This document shows positions 31,375-39,839 of a stretch of 64,000 bases of DNA, piece by piece. The DNA lies in the NCBI RefSeq assembly GCF_013778455.1, contig NZ_JACEHE010000001.1:372001-436000 (forward strand), in the 5' to 3' direction. Origin of the DNA: Streptomyces himalayensis subsp. himalayensis. Lineage in GTDB: Bacteria > Actinomycetota > Actinomycetes > Streptomycetales > Streptomycetaceae. The notes under the pieces are model-generated. The model was not told the DNA's origin. It did no database searches and worked only from the letters and a program-made list of their open reading frames with translations. Positions within the stretch are counted from its first letter, which is position 1, and every line of letters starts with the position of its first letter. The position numbers and the translations under genes are program-made.

Positions 31375-31408
31375 AGGTCTGGACCATTGGTCAAGGGTCT
31401 GGACCATT
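31375..31408 (-). promoter_or_regulatory. Chitinase-type direct repeats (DasR-like sites)
   Basis: GGTCTGGACCATT occurs at 376-388 and 396-408, exactly 20 bp apart. Read on the minus strand this is AATGGTCCAGACC, matching the 12-bp direct repeats of Streptomyces chitinase promoters and the DasR element built on TGGTCTAGACCA. The sites lie about 165-195 bases before the chitinase start. Confidence 0.85.
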
Positions 31409-31473
31409 TGCGGCGCCCGTCCCGGCCGCCTGGACCGATCGGCACGCTCCCCGCCCTGCCCCGGACCGGCTCC

Positions 31474-32046
31474 CTAGCGTTCGCCCCCCGGCACCCACAG
31501 CACGTCGCCGACCTCCTTGTTCGCCGTCCGGGCCAGGATGAACAGCAGATCCGACAGCCGGTTCAGGTAGGTCGCCGTGAGCGGGTTCATCGTCTCGCCG
31601 TGTGCCTCCAGCGCCGCCCACGTGGAGCGCTCGGCCCGCCGGACCACCGTGCAGGCCTGGTGCAGCAGCGCCGCGCCCGGCGTACCCCCCGGGAGGATGA
31701 AGCTGCGCAGCTTCTCCAGCTGCTCGTTGAAGCGGTCACAGTCCGCCTCGAGACGGTCGACGTAGAACTGCTCGACCCGCAGCGGCGGGAACTTGGGGTC
31801 CTCCACCACCGGCGTGGACAGATCCGCGCCCACGTCGAACAGGTCGTTCTGTACACGGACGAGGACCTTGACGATCTCCTCTTCGAGCCCGCCCAGGGCG
31901 ATCGCCGTGCCGATGACGGCGTTCGCCTCGTTGGCGTCCGCGTACGCCGCGATCCGCAGGTCCGTCTTGGCGGTGCGGCTCATGTCGCCGAGGGCCGTCG
32001 TGCCCTTGTCGCCGGTCCTCGTGTAGATGCGTGTCAGGTTGACCAT
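31474..32046 (-). CDS. Corrinoid adenosyltransferase, PduO type
   Basis: The enzyme transfers adenosine from ATP to cob(I)alamin to make adenosylcobalamin. The 190-residue sequence has the N-terminal TRIYTRTGDKGTTALGD ATP-binding loop, the DANEANAVIG segment, and the C-terminal RRAERSTWAA and NRLSDLLFILAR helices that mark PduO-type enzymes. It supplies the cofactor that IcmA and methylmalonyl-CoA mutase need. No Shine-Dalgarno sequence is present; a TAGGCT box six bases upstream points to a leaderless mRNA. Confidence 0.93.
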   Translation of the reverse strand: MVNLTRIYTRTGDKGTTALGDMSRTAKTDLRIAAYADANEANAVIGTAIALGGLEEEIVKVLVRVQNDLFDVGADLSTPVVEDPKFPPLRVEQFYVDRLEADCDRFNEQLEKLRSFILPGGTPGAALLHQACTVVRRAERSTWAALEAHGETMNPLTATYLNRLSDLLFILARTANKEVGDVLWVPGGER

Positions 32047-32052
32047 GTGGCC

Positions 32053-32058
32053 AGCCTA
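32053..32058 (-). promoter_or_regulatory. -10 box of leaderless adenosyltransferase gene
   Basis: TAGGCT on the minus strand ends six bases before the ATG at 32046, and no ribosome binding site is visible. Confidence 0.5.
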
Positions 32059-32422
32059 GTGACGCTCCGGCCTCCAGACATATGTGCCGATGCTCACGGT
32101 GACCACCGTGGAGCCCACGGTCATGCCCCGACCCGCGGCAGGGGCAGCTGCCGCCTGGGTCTGCCCCGGGGAGGGCATGACGTGACGGGGGTAAGCGTGG
32201 GCGCGCGAGGTGCTCCTGCTGCTCGGCGAAACAGAGGCGCTGCTGAGCCGGAAGGGCCTCAACTGTGCGCTACGGGCCCAGGAATGAGCCGTACCGGTGT
32301 GATGTCCGTCATGTGAGACGTGACGCGCATCTCTTCACCGCCACAGGGGCCGCCACGGGCGCTAATGTCCGCCGAAGGGTCGAAGATAAGCAGTGTGTAA
32401 GCCGTTCAGGGGAGTCGTCACA
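32059..32422. other. Divergent intergenic region
   Basis: These 364 bases separate the minus-strand adenosyltransferase from the plus-strand dehydrogenase. No gene is supported. Short complementary stretches (GGTGACCACCGTGG; CCCCGGGGAGG) could form hairpins. A TAATGT hexamer near 32371 is a weak candidate -10 for the dehydrogenase. No cobalamin riboswitch motif is visible. Confidence 0.4.
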
Positions 32423-33271
32423 GTGGCACGGAAGCTTGCCGTCATCGGGGCCGGACTCATGGGGTCCGGTATCGCCCAGGTCTCAGCCCAGGCGGGTTGG
32501 GACGTCGTTCTGCGCGATGTGACCGACGAGGCGTTGACCCGTGGCACGGACGGCATCAAGGCCTCGTACGACAAGTTCGTCGCCAAGGGCAGGCTGACCG
32601 CCGAGGACGCCGAGGCCGCGCTTGCCCGCATCACCACGACCACCGATCTGGACGCGGCCGCGGACGCCGACATCGTCGTCGAGGCCGTCTTCGAGAAGCT
32701 CGAGGTCAAGCACGAGATCTTCCGCACCCTCGACAAGCTCGTGGGTGAGCGCACGGTGCTGGCCTCGAACACCTCGGCCATCCCGATCACCAAGATCGCG
32801 GCGGTCACCGAGCGCCCGGAGCGCGTCGTCGGCACGCACTTCTTCTCGCCGGTGCCGATGATGCAGCTCTGCGAGCTCGTCCGCGGCTACAAGACCAGCG
32901 ACGAAACCCTCGCCACCGCACGGGAGTTCGCCGAGTCGGTCGGCAAGACCTGCATCGTCGTCAACCGCGACGTCGCCGGCTTCGTCACCACCCGCCTCAT
33001 CTCGGCGCTCGTCGTCGAGGCGGCCAAGCTGTACGAATCGGGCGTCGCGACCGCGGAGGACATCGACCTTGCCTGCAAGTTGGGCTTCGGCCACGCCATG
33101 GGACCGCTCGCGACGGCCGACCTGACGGGCGTCGACATCCTGCTGCACGCCACGAGCAACATCTACACCGAGTCCCAGGACGAGAAGTTCGCTCCGCCGG
33201 AGCTGATGCGCCGGATGGTTGACGCCGGTGACATCGGCCGCAAGAGCGGGCAGGGCTTCTACAGGTACTGA
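32423..33271 (+). CDS. 3-hydroxybutyryl-CoA dehydrogenase
   Basis: A 282-residue NAD(P)-dependent dehydrogenase that interconverts acetoacetyl-CoA and 3-hydroxybutyryl-CoA. It has the Rossmann motif GAGLMGSGIA (residues about 9-18), the catalytic histidine in GTHFFSPVPMMQLCE, a SNTSAIPIT motif and the C-terminal KSGQGFYRY end. GTG 32423 has GGGGAG upstream. It could act in polyhydroxybutyrate, butyryl-CoA or ethylmalonyl-CoA metabolism, consistent with the thiolase and icmA elsewhere in the window. Confidence 0.92.
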   Translation: MARKLAVIGAGLMGSGIAQVSAQAGWDVVLRDVTDEALTRGTDGIKASYDKFVAKGRLTAEDAEAALARITTTTDLDAAADADIVVEAVFEKLEVKHEIFRTLDKLVGERTVLASNTSAIPITKIAAVTERPERVVGTHFFSPVPMMQLCELVRGYKTSDETLATAREFAESVGKTCIVVNRDVAGFVTTRLISALVVEAAKLYESGVATAEDIDLACKLGFGHAMGPLATADLTGVDILLHATSNIYTESQDEKFAPPELMRRMVDAGDIGRKSGQGFYRY

Positions 33272-33442
33272 CGGCGCACGCGTACGGGCTGACGTTCCCT
33301 CACCTCCGGGGTCGCCCCATCGAGTGAATTCGGTATCGGTTCGCTTACAAGCAGCAACGCTTCTGCCCGACCGGCAGTCAGTTGCAGTGACAAGTGACAA
33401 ACGCACACAAGATCACCTACTCAGGATTCCCGGGGAGCGCAT

Positions 33443-33766
33443 ATGCACATCAGGGGCGACCACGCCGAGCTGGTCGTCGGGGGCCGCCTCGACGTCCGCA
33501 GCGCGGCGGACGCCCGAACGGTCCTGCACACGGCAGTCGACGACGGCGTCGGCGATCTGGTGCTGGACCTGTCAGAGCTGGATTCCTGGGATGCCACCGG
33601 GCTCGGGGTCATCATGGGCGTGCACCGGCGGGCCGGGCGCTGCGGGCGACGGCTCGTGCTCCGCGGTGTGCCGCCCCAGATGCAGCGGCTGCTCGTGGCC
33701 ACCCGGCTGCACCGCATCCTCGCCATCGAGGGCGGCATCGGGGTCGAGTCCCTGCCCCGCGTCTGA
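33443..33766 (+). CDS. STAS-domain protein (anti-sigma factor antagonist)
   Basis: A 107-residue single STAS domain. Such proteins bind an anti-sigma kinase and are inactivated by phosphorylation at the DSSG motif. Here the motif reads DSWDATGLGVIM, so the phospho-acceptor would be Thr52 in place of serine. GGGGAG lies just upstream of the ATG. No anti-sigma kinase or sigma factor is adjacent, so its partner is unknown. Confidence 0.88.
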   Translation: MHIRGDHAELVVGGRLDVRSAADARTVLHTAVDDGVGDLVLDLSELDSWDATGLGVIMGVHRRAGRCGRRLVLRGVPPQMQRLLVATRLHRILAIEGGIGVESLPRV

Positions 33767-33909
33767 CGGGGGCCATGGGGGTAGGGCGGCCCGTGATGCC
33801 CCAGTTCACCGGGTGACACCAACAGCGCGAACGTGACATGCAGCGACATGCGCGCCGCGCACAATCCTCACGAGACTGTGACGTCTCGGACGGCGCAGTA
33901 CCCCGGCTG

Positions 33910-33938
33910 TTCGTACATACTGTGCGAAGGTCTAGGGT
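33910..33938 (+). promoter_or_regulatory. Candidate promoter of P-loop membrane protein
   Basis: TTCGTA (33910-33915) and TAGGGT (33933-33938) are spaced 17 bases and would give a 5' leader of about 110 nt. Confidence 0.5.
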
Positions 33939-34054
33939 GCGGTCGCCCGTTCTGAACCACGGATCCCACCGACGGGCACCGGACCAGAAGCGACAGCGCA
34001 GTGTGCACAAGGCCGGGAGGGGCTCGGCACACGACGCTTTTGGGGGGCTTGACC

Positions 34055-36634
34055 ATGGACCCGACGAACAACCAAGGACCCGACGAGGATCACGGGCAGG
34101 ACGGCCGCACCGGCGAAGGTGCCGCGCCGAAGCGCCCGCCGCGCGATCCGCTGACGCCCGACTTCGGGCAGCACGCACCCGCGCTCGCCCGCACCGTGCA
34201 GCTCGTCTCGGGCGACTTCCTGCTCACCGTCAATCCCGTCGACGGCAGCGAGATCGAACCCTGCCCGCCGGGAGAACGGCCACCGCGGCCCGTGAAGTTC
34301 ACGACCGCCGAGCGCGCCGAGGTGCGCCGCGCGAGCCTGCCGCCGGAGCCGCCCGGGCCCGCGCTGCCCAGACTGCCGCTGCTCGAGCGCCAGGAGGAGC
34401 GCGAGCGGCTCACCGGGCTCCTTGAGCGCGGCCGGTCCGTGCGGCTGACCGGACCCGCAGGATCGGGGCGTACGGCCCTGCTGGAGGCCGTCGCCGAGGA
34501 CTGCGCGGACCTCGCCCCGGACGGTGTCGTCCGGCTCTCCGGCTACGGACGCACGGCGGGCGACCTGCTGCGCGACCTGTTCGCGGCCGTCTACAGCGCG
34601 CCGCTCCACCGGCCCGAGCAGGCCCAACTCCTCGAACACGTTCGGGAGATCGGCGCGGTCGTCGTCCTGGACGACCTGGAATTCGGCGGCAGCGCGCTCG
34701 ACGAGTTGCTCGACGCGACCCCCGAGTGCGCCTTCCTCATCTCGGCCACACCCGATGTCGCCTCACCCTCGGCGCACTCGCATCTCGAAGAGGTGTTCCT
34801 CGGCGGACTGAGCCGCAGCGGTGGCCTGCAACTGCTGGAGCGCGCGGTCGGCCGGGTCCTCACCGAGGACGAGGCGAACTGGGCCGGCGACCTGTGGTTC
34901 GAGTCCGAGGGCCTGCCGCTGCGCTTCGTCCAGGCGGGGGCCCTGCTGCGCCAGCGCGACGTGTTGCGCGCCGACCCGAACGCCTTCGACGCGTTCGGCT
35001 ACTACGCCGACGCGCCGGTCGACGCGCCCTTCGATGCCGAGGACGGACACGACGTACCGCTGCCCTCGCTCGCCGAAGGCGCCGCGCCCGCCGCGCTGCT
35101 CGCGTCCCGGCTGAGCAAGTCGGCCCGCGGCACGCTGCGGTTCGCCGTCGCGCTCGGCGGCGAAGTGCCGCACCAGGCGCATCTGCCCGCACTGGTGGGC
35201 GACACCCACGCCGACGCGGCCCTCACCGAGCTGGTGGAGTGCGCTCTCGTCACCCCGGTCGGTTCCCGCTACCGGCTGGCGGCCGGTGTGCTCGCTCAGC
35301 TGGAGGGCGCCGGATACACCGCCGACGCCGACGACCGTGTCCTCACCGCCGCCCGGCACTACGCATGGTGGGCCGGCCACCCCTCGGTCACCCCGGAGCG
35401 GGTCTGCGCCGAGGCTGACGCCGTACTGGCGGCACTGAGCCTGCTCGTGCCTCTCACGACGGCCACCGACCCGGACGCCGAGGAGCAGAGCGAGGCCGTG
35501 CAGCTCGCCCGCGCCGCCGCGCCCGCGTTCGCCGCCGGGCTCGACTGGAGCGCCTGGGAGCGGGCGCTGCGGTCCGGCTCCGAGGCGGCCAGGATCGCCG
35601 GAGAGGTCGCCGAACAGGCCTATTTCCACCACGAGTTGGGGATTCTCGCGCTCTGCGGCGGCCGGCTGGACCGTGCCCGCGCCGAGCTGGAGGCCTCCAT
35701 AGGGCTGCGCGGGGCGCTCGCCGACAAGCGCGGCACGGTCGCGGGCCGCAGGGCCCTGGCGCTGGTAGCCGACCGCTCGGGCGCCACGCCGCCCGGCGGG
35801 CGCACGGCGGCGGGCGAAGAGGTGCCCGACGCGCGGTACGAGGAGTCCGCGTCGCCGCCCGGCGGTGTGCCGGCCGCGTACTCGTTCGCCGAACCGGCGG
35901 CAGAGACCGCGCTCGTCACGCATCGCGACTCCGCCCGTCCCGGCGCCGGAGCCGAGCCCGCCGGTGCCCGGCGCACCCTTCTCAGCGGCGCCCGGCGCAA
36001 CCTGGTGGCGGCGGGCGCGGGGGCTCTCCTCGTCGCCGTGCTCGGCACCGTGGTGACGCTCGGCGCCACGTCGGGCAACGAAGAGCTGCCCTCCGAGAAG
36101 GTCGGCGTGAACCCGTCGGTGAGCGAGGGTTCGGACGGCGGCGGCATCGGCGCCGACGAGGCGGAGGAAGGGGACGACGGCGGCGACACCGACTCGACGA
36201 AGCGTCCTGTCGACCCGGGCGAGGACGGCATCGTCGGCACGGAGGACGATCCGACGCCGACCTCGAGTGCGGAGCCGTCTGACGACCCGACGGGCTCCAA
36301 GGACCCGGACGAGCCGAGCAAGTCCCCGTCGAAGTCGCCCTCGAAGACGCCGAGCAAGACGCCTTCGGAGACGTCGGATCCGCCCGAGTCCTCCCAGCCT
36401 CCCGAGTCGTCAGAGCCGCCCGAGTCCTCTGCGCCTCCGGAGTCGTCCGAGCCTCCGACCACAGGCCCTAGCTCGCCGGACACCTCGGACTCGGCCAGTG
36501 GCCCCGCGCCGAGCAGCCCGGTGGAGAGCAGTCCCGAGGAGAGCAGCTCGGAGAGCAGCCCGGTGGTCAGCAGTGAGCCGGCGTCGCCGCCCGAGAGCGA
36601 GTCGGGGACGAGCAGCGCATCGTCGGTCATCTGA
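34055..36634 (+). CDS. Membrane-anchored P-loop ATPase-like protein with Ser/Pro/Glu-rich tail
   Basis: An 859-residue protein I cannot name. A charged N terminus leads to a P-loop ATPase-like region: Walker A GPAGSGRT at 133-140 and Walker B VVVLDD at 202-207, resembling AAA or STAND proteins. A helical middle (about 350-600) may form a repeat-like scaffold. A single membrane helix lies at about 649-671, followed by a tail of almost 190 residues made of acidic, Ser/Pro-rich repeats (SEPPESS-type) with no sortase motif. The predicted layout is a cytoplasmic ATPase joined to a flexible outer stalk, perhaps a wall-sensing or structural device. GGGGGG precedes ATG 34055. It is monocistronic, with its own promoter and terminator. 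Confidence 0.8.
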   Translation: MDPTNNQGPDEDHGQDGRTGEGAAPKRPPRDPLTPDFGQHAPALARTVQLVSGDFLLTVNPVDGSEIEPCPPGERPPRPVKFTTAERAEVRRASLPPEPPGPALPRLPLLERQEERERLTGLLERGRSVRLTGPAGSGRTALLEAVAEDCADLAPDGVVRLSGYGRTAGDLLRDLFAAVYSAPLHRPEQAQLLEHVREIGAVVVLDDLEFGGSALDELLDATPECAFLISATPDVASPSAHSHLEEVFLGGLSRSGGLQLLERAVGRVLTEDEANWAGDLWFESEGLPLRFVQAGALLRQRDVLRADPNAFDAFGYYADAPVDAPFDAEDGHDVPLPSLAEGAAPAALLASRLSKSARGTLRFAVALGGEVPHQAHLPALVGDTHADAALTELVECALVTPVGSRYRLAAGVLAQLEGAGYTADADDRVLTAARHYAWWAGHPSVTPERVCAEADAVLAALSLLVPLTTATDPDAEEQSEAVQLARAAAPAFAAGLDWSAWERALRSGSEAARIAGEVAEQAYFHHELGILALCGGRLDRARAELEASIGLRGALADKRGTVAGRRALALVADRSGATPPGGRTAAGEEVPDARYEESASPPGGVPAAYSFAEPAAETALVTHRDSARPGAGAEPAGARRTLLSGARRNLVAAGAGALLVAVLGTVVTLGATSGNEELPSEKVGVNPSVSEGSDGGGIGADEAEEGDDGGDTDSTKRPVDPGEDGIVGTEDDPTPTSSAEPSDDPTGSKDPDEPSKSPSKSPSKTPSKTPSETSDPPESSQPPESSEPPESSAPPESSEPPTTGPSSPDTSDSASGPAPSSPVESSPEESSSESSPVVSSEPASPPESESGTSSASSVI

Positions 36635-36687
36635 GGCGCGTACGGCGGCGAACACCGTCGTACGGACCACGCACAACGACGTAGACA

Positions 36688-36742
36688 GGTGTACGGCAAG
36701 GGGGCCGGGTCCCGAACGGACCCGGCCCCCTTGCCGTACACC
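36688..36742. terminator. Perfect 25-bp bidirectional terminator
   Basis: Arms 36688-36712 and 36718-36742 are perfectly complementary over 25 bp (core GGCAAGGGGGCCGGGTCC) around a five-base loop. It lies between the convergent P-loop gene and nucS, eight bases from the nucS stop. Confidence 0.9.
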
Positions 36743-36750
36743 GCCGTGTG

Positions 36751-37422
36751 TCAGAACAGGCGCAGCTTGTCGTCCTCGATGCCGCGCAGTGCGTCGTAGT
36801 CGAGGACGGTGCAGCTGATGCCGCGGTCGGTGGCCAGCACGCGCGCCTGCGGCTTGATCTCCTGCGCCGCGAAGACGCCCTTGACCGGCGCGAGATGCGG
36901 GTCGCGGTTGAGCAGCTCCAGATAACGGGTGAGCTGTTCCACACCGTCGATCTCGCCGCGCCGCTTGATCTCCACCGCGACCGTGCCGCCGTCGGCGTCC
37001 CGGCACAGGATGTCGACCGGGCCGATGGCCGTCGGGTACTCGCGGCGGATGAGCGTGTAGCCCTCGCCGAGGGTCTCTATCCGGTCGGCGAGCAGCTCCT
37101 GGAGGTGTGCTTCCACGCCGTCCTTGATGAGCCCCGGGTCCACGCCCAGCTCGTGCGAGGAGTCGTGGAGTATCTCCTCCATCGTGATGATGAGCTTCTC
37201 GCCGCCCTTGTTCACGACGGTCCAGGTCCCCTCGTCGTCCCCGGAACCCTCCTTCAGGGTGCAGGGCGGCGACATCCAGTTGAGGGGTTTGTAGGCCCGG
37301 TCGTCCGCATGGATCGAGACGCTGCCGTCAGCCTTCACCAGGATGAGGCGGGGAGCGGACGGCAGATGGGCGGTGAGCCGGCCCGCGTAGTCCACGGAGC
37401 AGCGGGCAATGACGAGACGCAT
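36751..37422 (-). CDS. nucS: Mismatch-specific endonuclease NucS/EndoMS
   Basis: NucS cuts both strands at mismatches and drives the MutS/L-independent mismatch repair of actinobacteria. The 223-residue protein has an N-terminal DNA-binding beta-sandwich ([18 protein letters not shown]) and a C-terminal RecB-like nuclease with [21 protein letters not shown] containing the D..ExK active site and a nearby Gln-Tyr motif. The C terminus lacks a clear beta-clamp motif to my eye beyond the final DDKLRLF, which is a good clamp-binding peptide candidate. ATG 37422 follows a TAGCGT box by eight bases and has no Shine-Dalgarno. Confidence 0.95.
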   Translation of the reverse strand: MRLVIARCSVDYAGRLTAHLPSAPRLILVKADGSVSIHADDRAYKPLNWMSPPCTLKEGSGDDEGTWTVVNKGGEKLIITMEEILHDSSHELGVDPGLIKDGVEAHLQELLADRIETLGEGYTLIRREYPTAIGPVDILCRDADGGTVAVEIKRRGEIDGVEQLTRYLELLNRDPHLAPVKGVFAAQEIKPQARVLATDRGISCTVLDYDALRGIEDDKLRLF

Positions 37423-37430
37423 GGTCGGCA

Positions 37431-37436
37431 ACGCTA
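37431..37436 (-). promoter_or_regulatory. -10 box of leaderless nucS
   Basis: TAGCGT on the minus strand ends eight bases before the nucS ATG; there is no ribosome binding site. Confidence 0.5.
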
Positions 37437-37687
37437 CTCGACGCGGTGCGGTCCACGCGATTCTCGTCCCTTTCGTGCACTGCGGCCCTCGGTCAAGACC
37501 CTCCCGGTCGCCCCTTTTGACCCTGTTCTTCGATGGCCGGTTGTGCGTGCATTCTCCTGGTGCGGTCAGGATCCGATGTTTACCGTGGAAGCGGGAGGTC
37601 GCGGGGCGGGCACGCAGCGTGTTCGATATCGCGGACTCCTGCCCTGTCCGTCAGCCCCCGCTTCCCGGGGGTCCGAGAGGAGAACCC

Positions 37688-38080
37688 ATGTCGCTCGACG
37701 TCTCACCGGCCCTACTTGAACAGGCCGAGCGAGGCGAGGTCGACGAAGCCGCCTTCGTCGACTGCGTCCGGACCTCCCTGCCCTACGCATGGGACATGAT
37801 CAGCTCCCTGGTGGCCCAGCTGAAGGTCGACGGCGGTGCGTTCGCCGACAACCAGACGCCTCCGCCGGACGAGCAGGCACGTGGGCAGCTTCTGCGTGCG
37901 CTCGCGAGTGACGCGATACGCGGCGCACTGCAGCGGCACTTCGGTGTCCGCCTGGCGTTCCAGAACTGCCACCGTGTGGCGGTGTTCCCACTGGATCCCG
38001 AGGTGGACGAGAGGCTGGCCCGGTTCACTTCGGTGCGGGCCCAGTTGCTGAACCAGTCGCCCGAACTGCGGGACTGCTAA
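37688..38080 (+). CDS. SCO5389-family protein
   Basis: A 130-residue cytoplasmic protein of unknown function that I recognise as the conserved Streptomyces SCO5389 family. It is mostly helical and acidic, with no membrane segment and no catalytic motif, and one Cys near the C terminus and one in the middle (FQNCHR). GAGAGGAGA precedes the ATG. It is divergent from nucS, so the 265-base gap between them should hold both promoters. Confidence 0.85.
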   Translation: MSLDVSPALLEQAERGEVDEAAFVDCVRTSLPYAWDMISSLVAQLKVDGGAFADNQTPPPDEQARGQLLRALASDAIRGALQRHFGVRLAFQNCHRVAVFPLDPEVDERLARFTSVRAQLLNQSPELRDC

Positions 38081-38088
38081 AGCTCCTT

Positions 38089-38135
38089 GCTGCCGCTCCG
38101 TACGCGGGAGGTGTAAGCGGTACCGGAGCGGCAGC
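38089..38135. terminator. Bidirectional terminator
   Basis: A perfect 12-bp stem GCTGCCGCTCCG / CGGAGCGGCAGC encloses a 23-base loop between two convergent genes. Confidence 0.7.
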
Positions 38136-38176
38136 TCCCCGCACATCGGGCCGGGTGCCCGCCCCGGCTTCCGGCG

Positions 38177-39205
38177 TCACGCCACCTGGGGCAGTACCTC
38201 CGCCCCCAGCCTCCGTACGTTCTCCTCTGTCGCCGCCAGATCGCCCGTGCCCTCCACGAGCAGAGCGAAGCGCGTGATGCCGGTGCGCTCCGAGCTCGCC
38301 GCGAGGGCGTCGGCGCACTGCCGTGGCGTGCCCACGGGGTGCAGCCCGCAGAGCAGCTCCGTGTACGCGAAGGGGTCCCTCATGCTGCGTACGCGGTCGT
38401 CCACCGTGACATGGGCGGCGAGGCCCTGCCGCAGCCATCCGGGCATCGCTTTCAGGAGCGCCTCCTCCGCCTCCGCCCGGCCGTCCGCGATCTGGACGAC
38501 CCCGGCCGAGACATGGCCCGCTTCGGAGATCTCCTCCGGGGTGCGGCCCGCGTCGCGTGCCGCCGAGCGCCACAGGGTGACCATCTCGGCCTTTTCCTCG
38601 TCGCCGCAGTGCATGCCGAGGAGCATCGGCAGACCGCGCTCGGCGGCGAGCCGCACGCTCGCCGGGGAGGTACAGGCGACGAGCACCTCGGGCCGCGCAG
38701 ATCCTGTCATCGCCTCGTCCGGCCGCGGTACGACGGGGACTTCACGGAAGGAGAACCGCTCGCCCGTGCCTGCGACGCGCGGCTCGCTCAGCCAGCGCAG
38801 CAGCAGATCGAGGGACTCCGGGAACCCCTTCTCGTACGCCTCCAGGCCCGCGCCGAAGACCTCCAGGTCGACCCAGGGTCCGCCGCGGCCCACGCCCAGC
38901 GAGAACCGGCCGCCCGACGTCACATGCAGGAGCGCGGCCTGTTCGCCGAGCGCCACCGGATGTGCCGTGGGCAGCACGCTCACGGCCGTGCCGACGCGGA
39001 TGCGGCGGGTGCGGCCGAGCAGCAGGGCGGCGAGCGTCACCGCCGAGGGGCACGTCCCGTACGGCACGAAGTGGTGCTCGGCGATCCACACCGAGTCCAG
39101 GCCGGCCTCGTCGGCCACCTCTGCCGTCCGCACCGCTCGGTGGAGCGCCTCTCCCTGGCCCTGGCCGGGGAACTGGGCGGCCAGGACAAAGCTTCCTACG
39201 CGCAT
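38177..39205 (-). CDS. LLM-class flavin-dependent oxidoreductase
   Basis: A 342-residue luciferase-like monooxygenase family protein (TIM barrel, FMN or F420). Family features include the N-terminal GSFVLAAQFPGQG strand, WIAEHHFVPYGTCPS near residue 42-56, and GVGRGGPWVDLEVFG. The substrate cannot be deduced. ATG 39205 is chosen because AAGGAGG lies ten bases upstream; ATG 39214 has only one base of spacing. It stands alone between convergent and divergent neighbours. Confidence 0.88.
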   Translation of the reverse strand: MRVGSFVLAAQFPGQGQGEALHRAVRTAEVADEAGLDSVWIAEHHFVPYGTCPSAVTLAALLLGRTRRIRVGTAVSVLPTAHPVALGEQAALLHVTSGGRFSLGVGRGGPWVDLEVFGAGLEAYEKGFPESLDLLLRWLSEPRVAGTGERFSFREVPVVPRPDEAMTGSARPEVLVACTSPASVRLAAERGLPMLLGMHCGDEEKAEMVTLWRSAARDAGRTPEEISEAGHVSAGVVQIADGRAEAEEALLKAMPGWLRQGLAAHVTVDDRVRSMRDPFAYTELLCGLHPVGTPRQCADALAASSERTGITRFALLVEGTGDLAATEENVRRLGAEVLPQVA

Positions 39206-39417
39206 CGCACTCATGCCTCCTTGGCGCCGACGCGGCGATCCCCCTTACCGGCAACAACGTATGACACGTGCCAAAGGCACGGGCACGTAGGGAGATTGGC
39301 CGATTGTCGGTGGAATGTGAGGGGCTTTGGGGTAGTTGGTGGCATGCGCCTACCCATGGGCGTGACGCGTAGGCTGGACACGGCCCGTGTTCCCTGTATA
39401 GCCCGTGAGGTGTGCCC

Positions 39418-39759
39418 GTGTCCCCGCGTCGAAACCGTGCGTCGTCCCGCAGGGGTGGAGGCTCCGGCGGCGGTGGTGTGGACGAGGACCGCAGCGGCCG
39501 CTACGGCGGCTTCCAGAGCACGGAGAGCTGGCAGGGCGAGGAGTGGTGCGTGCGCCATGTCGCCGGCGCGAGCGCGGCCGGGAAGACGTACCGCTGCCCC
39601 GGCTGCGACCAGGAGATCGCCTCGGGGATGCCGCATGTCGTGGCCTGGCCCGGTTACGCGGGCGTGGACGACCGGCGCCACTGGCACAAGGCCTGCTGGA
39701 ACGCGAAGGACCGCCGCACCACGCGGGTGCAGCGGTCCCGGAACGCGCCCCGGTTCTGA
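39418..39759 (+). CDS. Small putative zinc-binding protein
   Basis: A 113-residue protein with a basic, Ser/Gly-rich, disordered N terminus (residues 1-30) and a compact core with CPGCDQEIASGMPHVVAWPG followed by HWHKACW. The CxxC pair with the later His and Cys looks like a zinc site resembling a treble-clef or ribbon. Homologues in Streptomyces are often called ATP/GTP-binding without clear reason; I see no P-loop. GTG 39418 is preferred (GAGGTG upstream), with GTG 39412 possible. The function is unknown. Confidence 0.75.
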   Translation: MSPRRNRASSRRGGGSGGGGVDEDRSGRYGGFQSTESWQGEEWCVRHVAGASAAGKTYRCPGCDQEIASGMPHVVAWPGYAGVDDRRHWHKACWNAKDRRTTRVQRSRNAPRF

Positions 39760-39791
39760 GGGGCTGAGGGCCGGCGTGAGGCTCCCCCAGT

Positions 39792-39806
39792 GCCGGTCGG
39801 TCTAAG
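39792..39806. repeat. Solo terminal fragment of the 43.9-kb palindromic element
   Basis: GCCGGTCGGTCTAAG repeats the right terminal sequence of the element at 43874-44033. It lies alone in the gap between two convergent genes and may be a relic copy. Confidence 0.5.
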
Positions 39807-39839
39807 GGCCTGGGAGGTGTGGTGCCCCAGGTCACACGG

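Noticed and set aside
32059..32422. Cobalamin riboswitch near the adenosyltransferase gene
   Set aside because: No B12-box-like conserved sequence could be recognised, and the gene itself appears leaderless.
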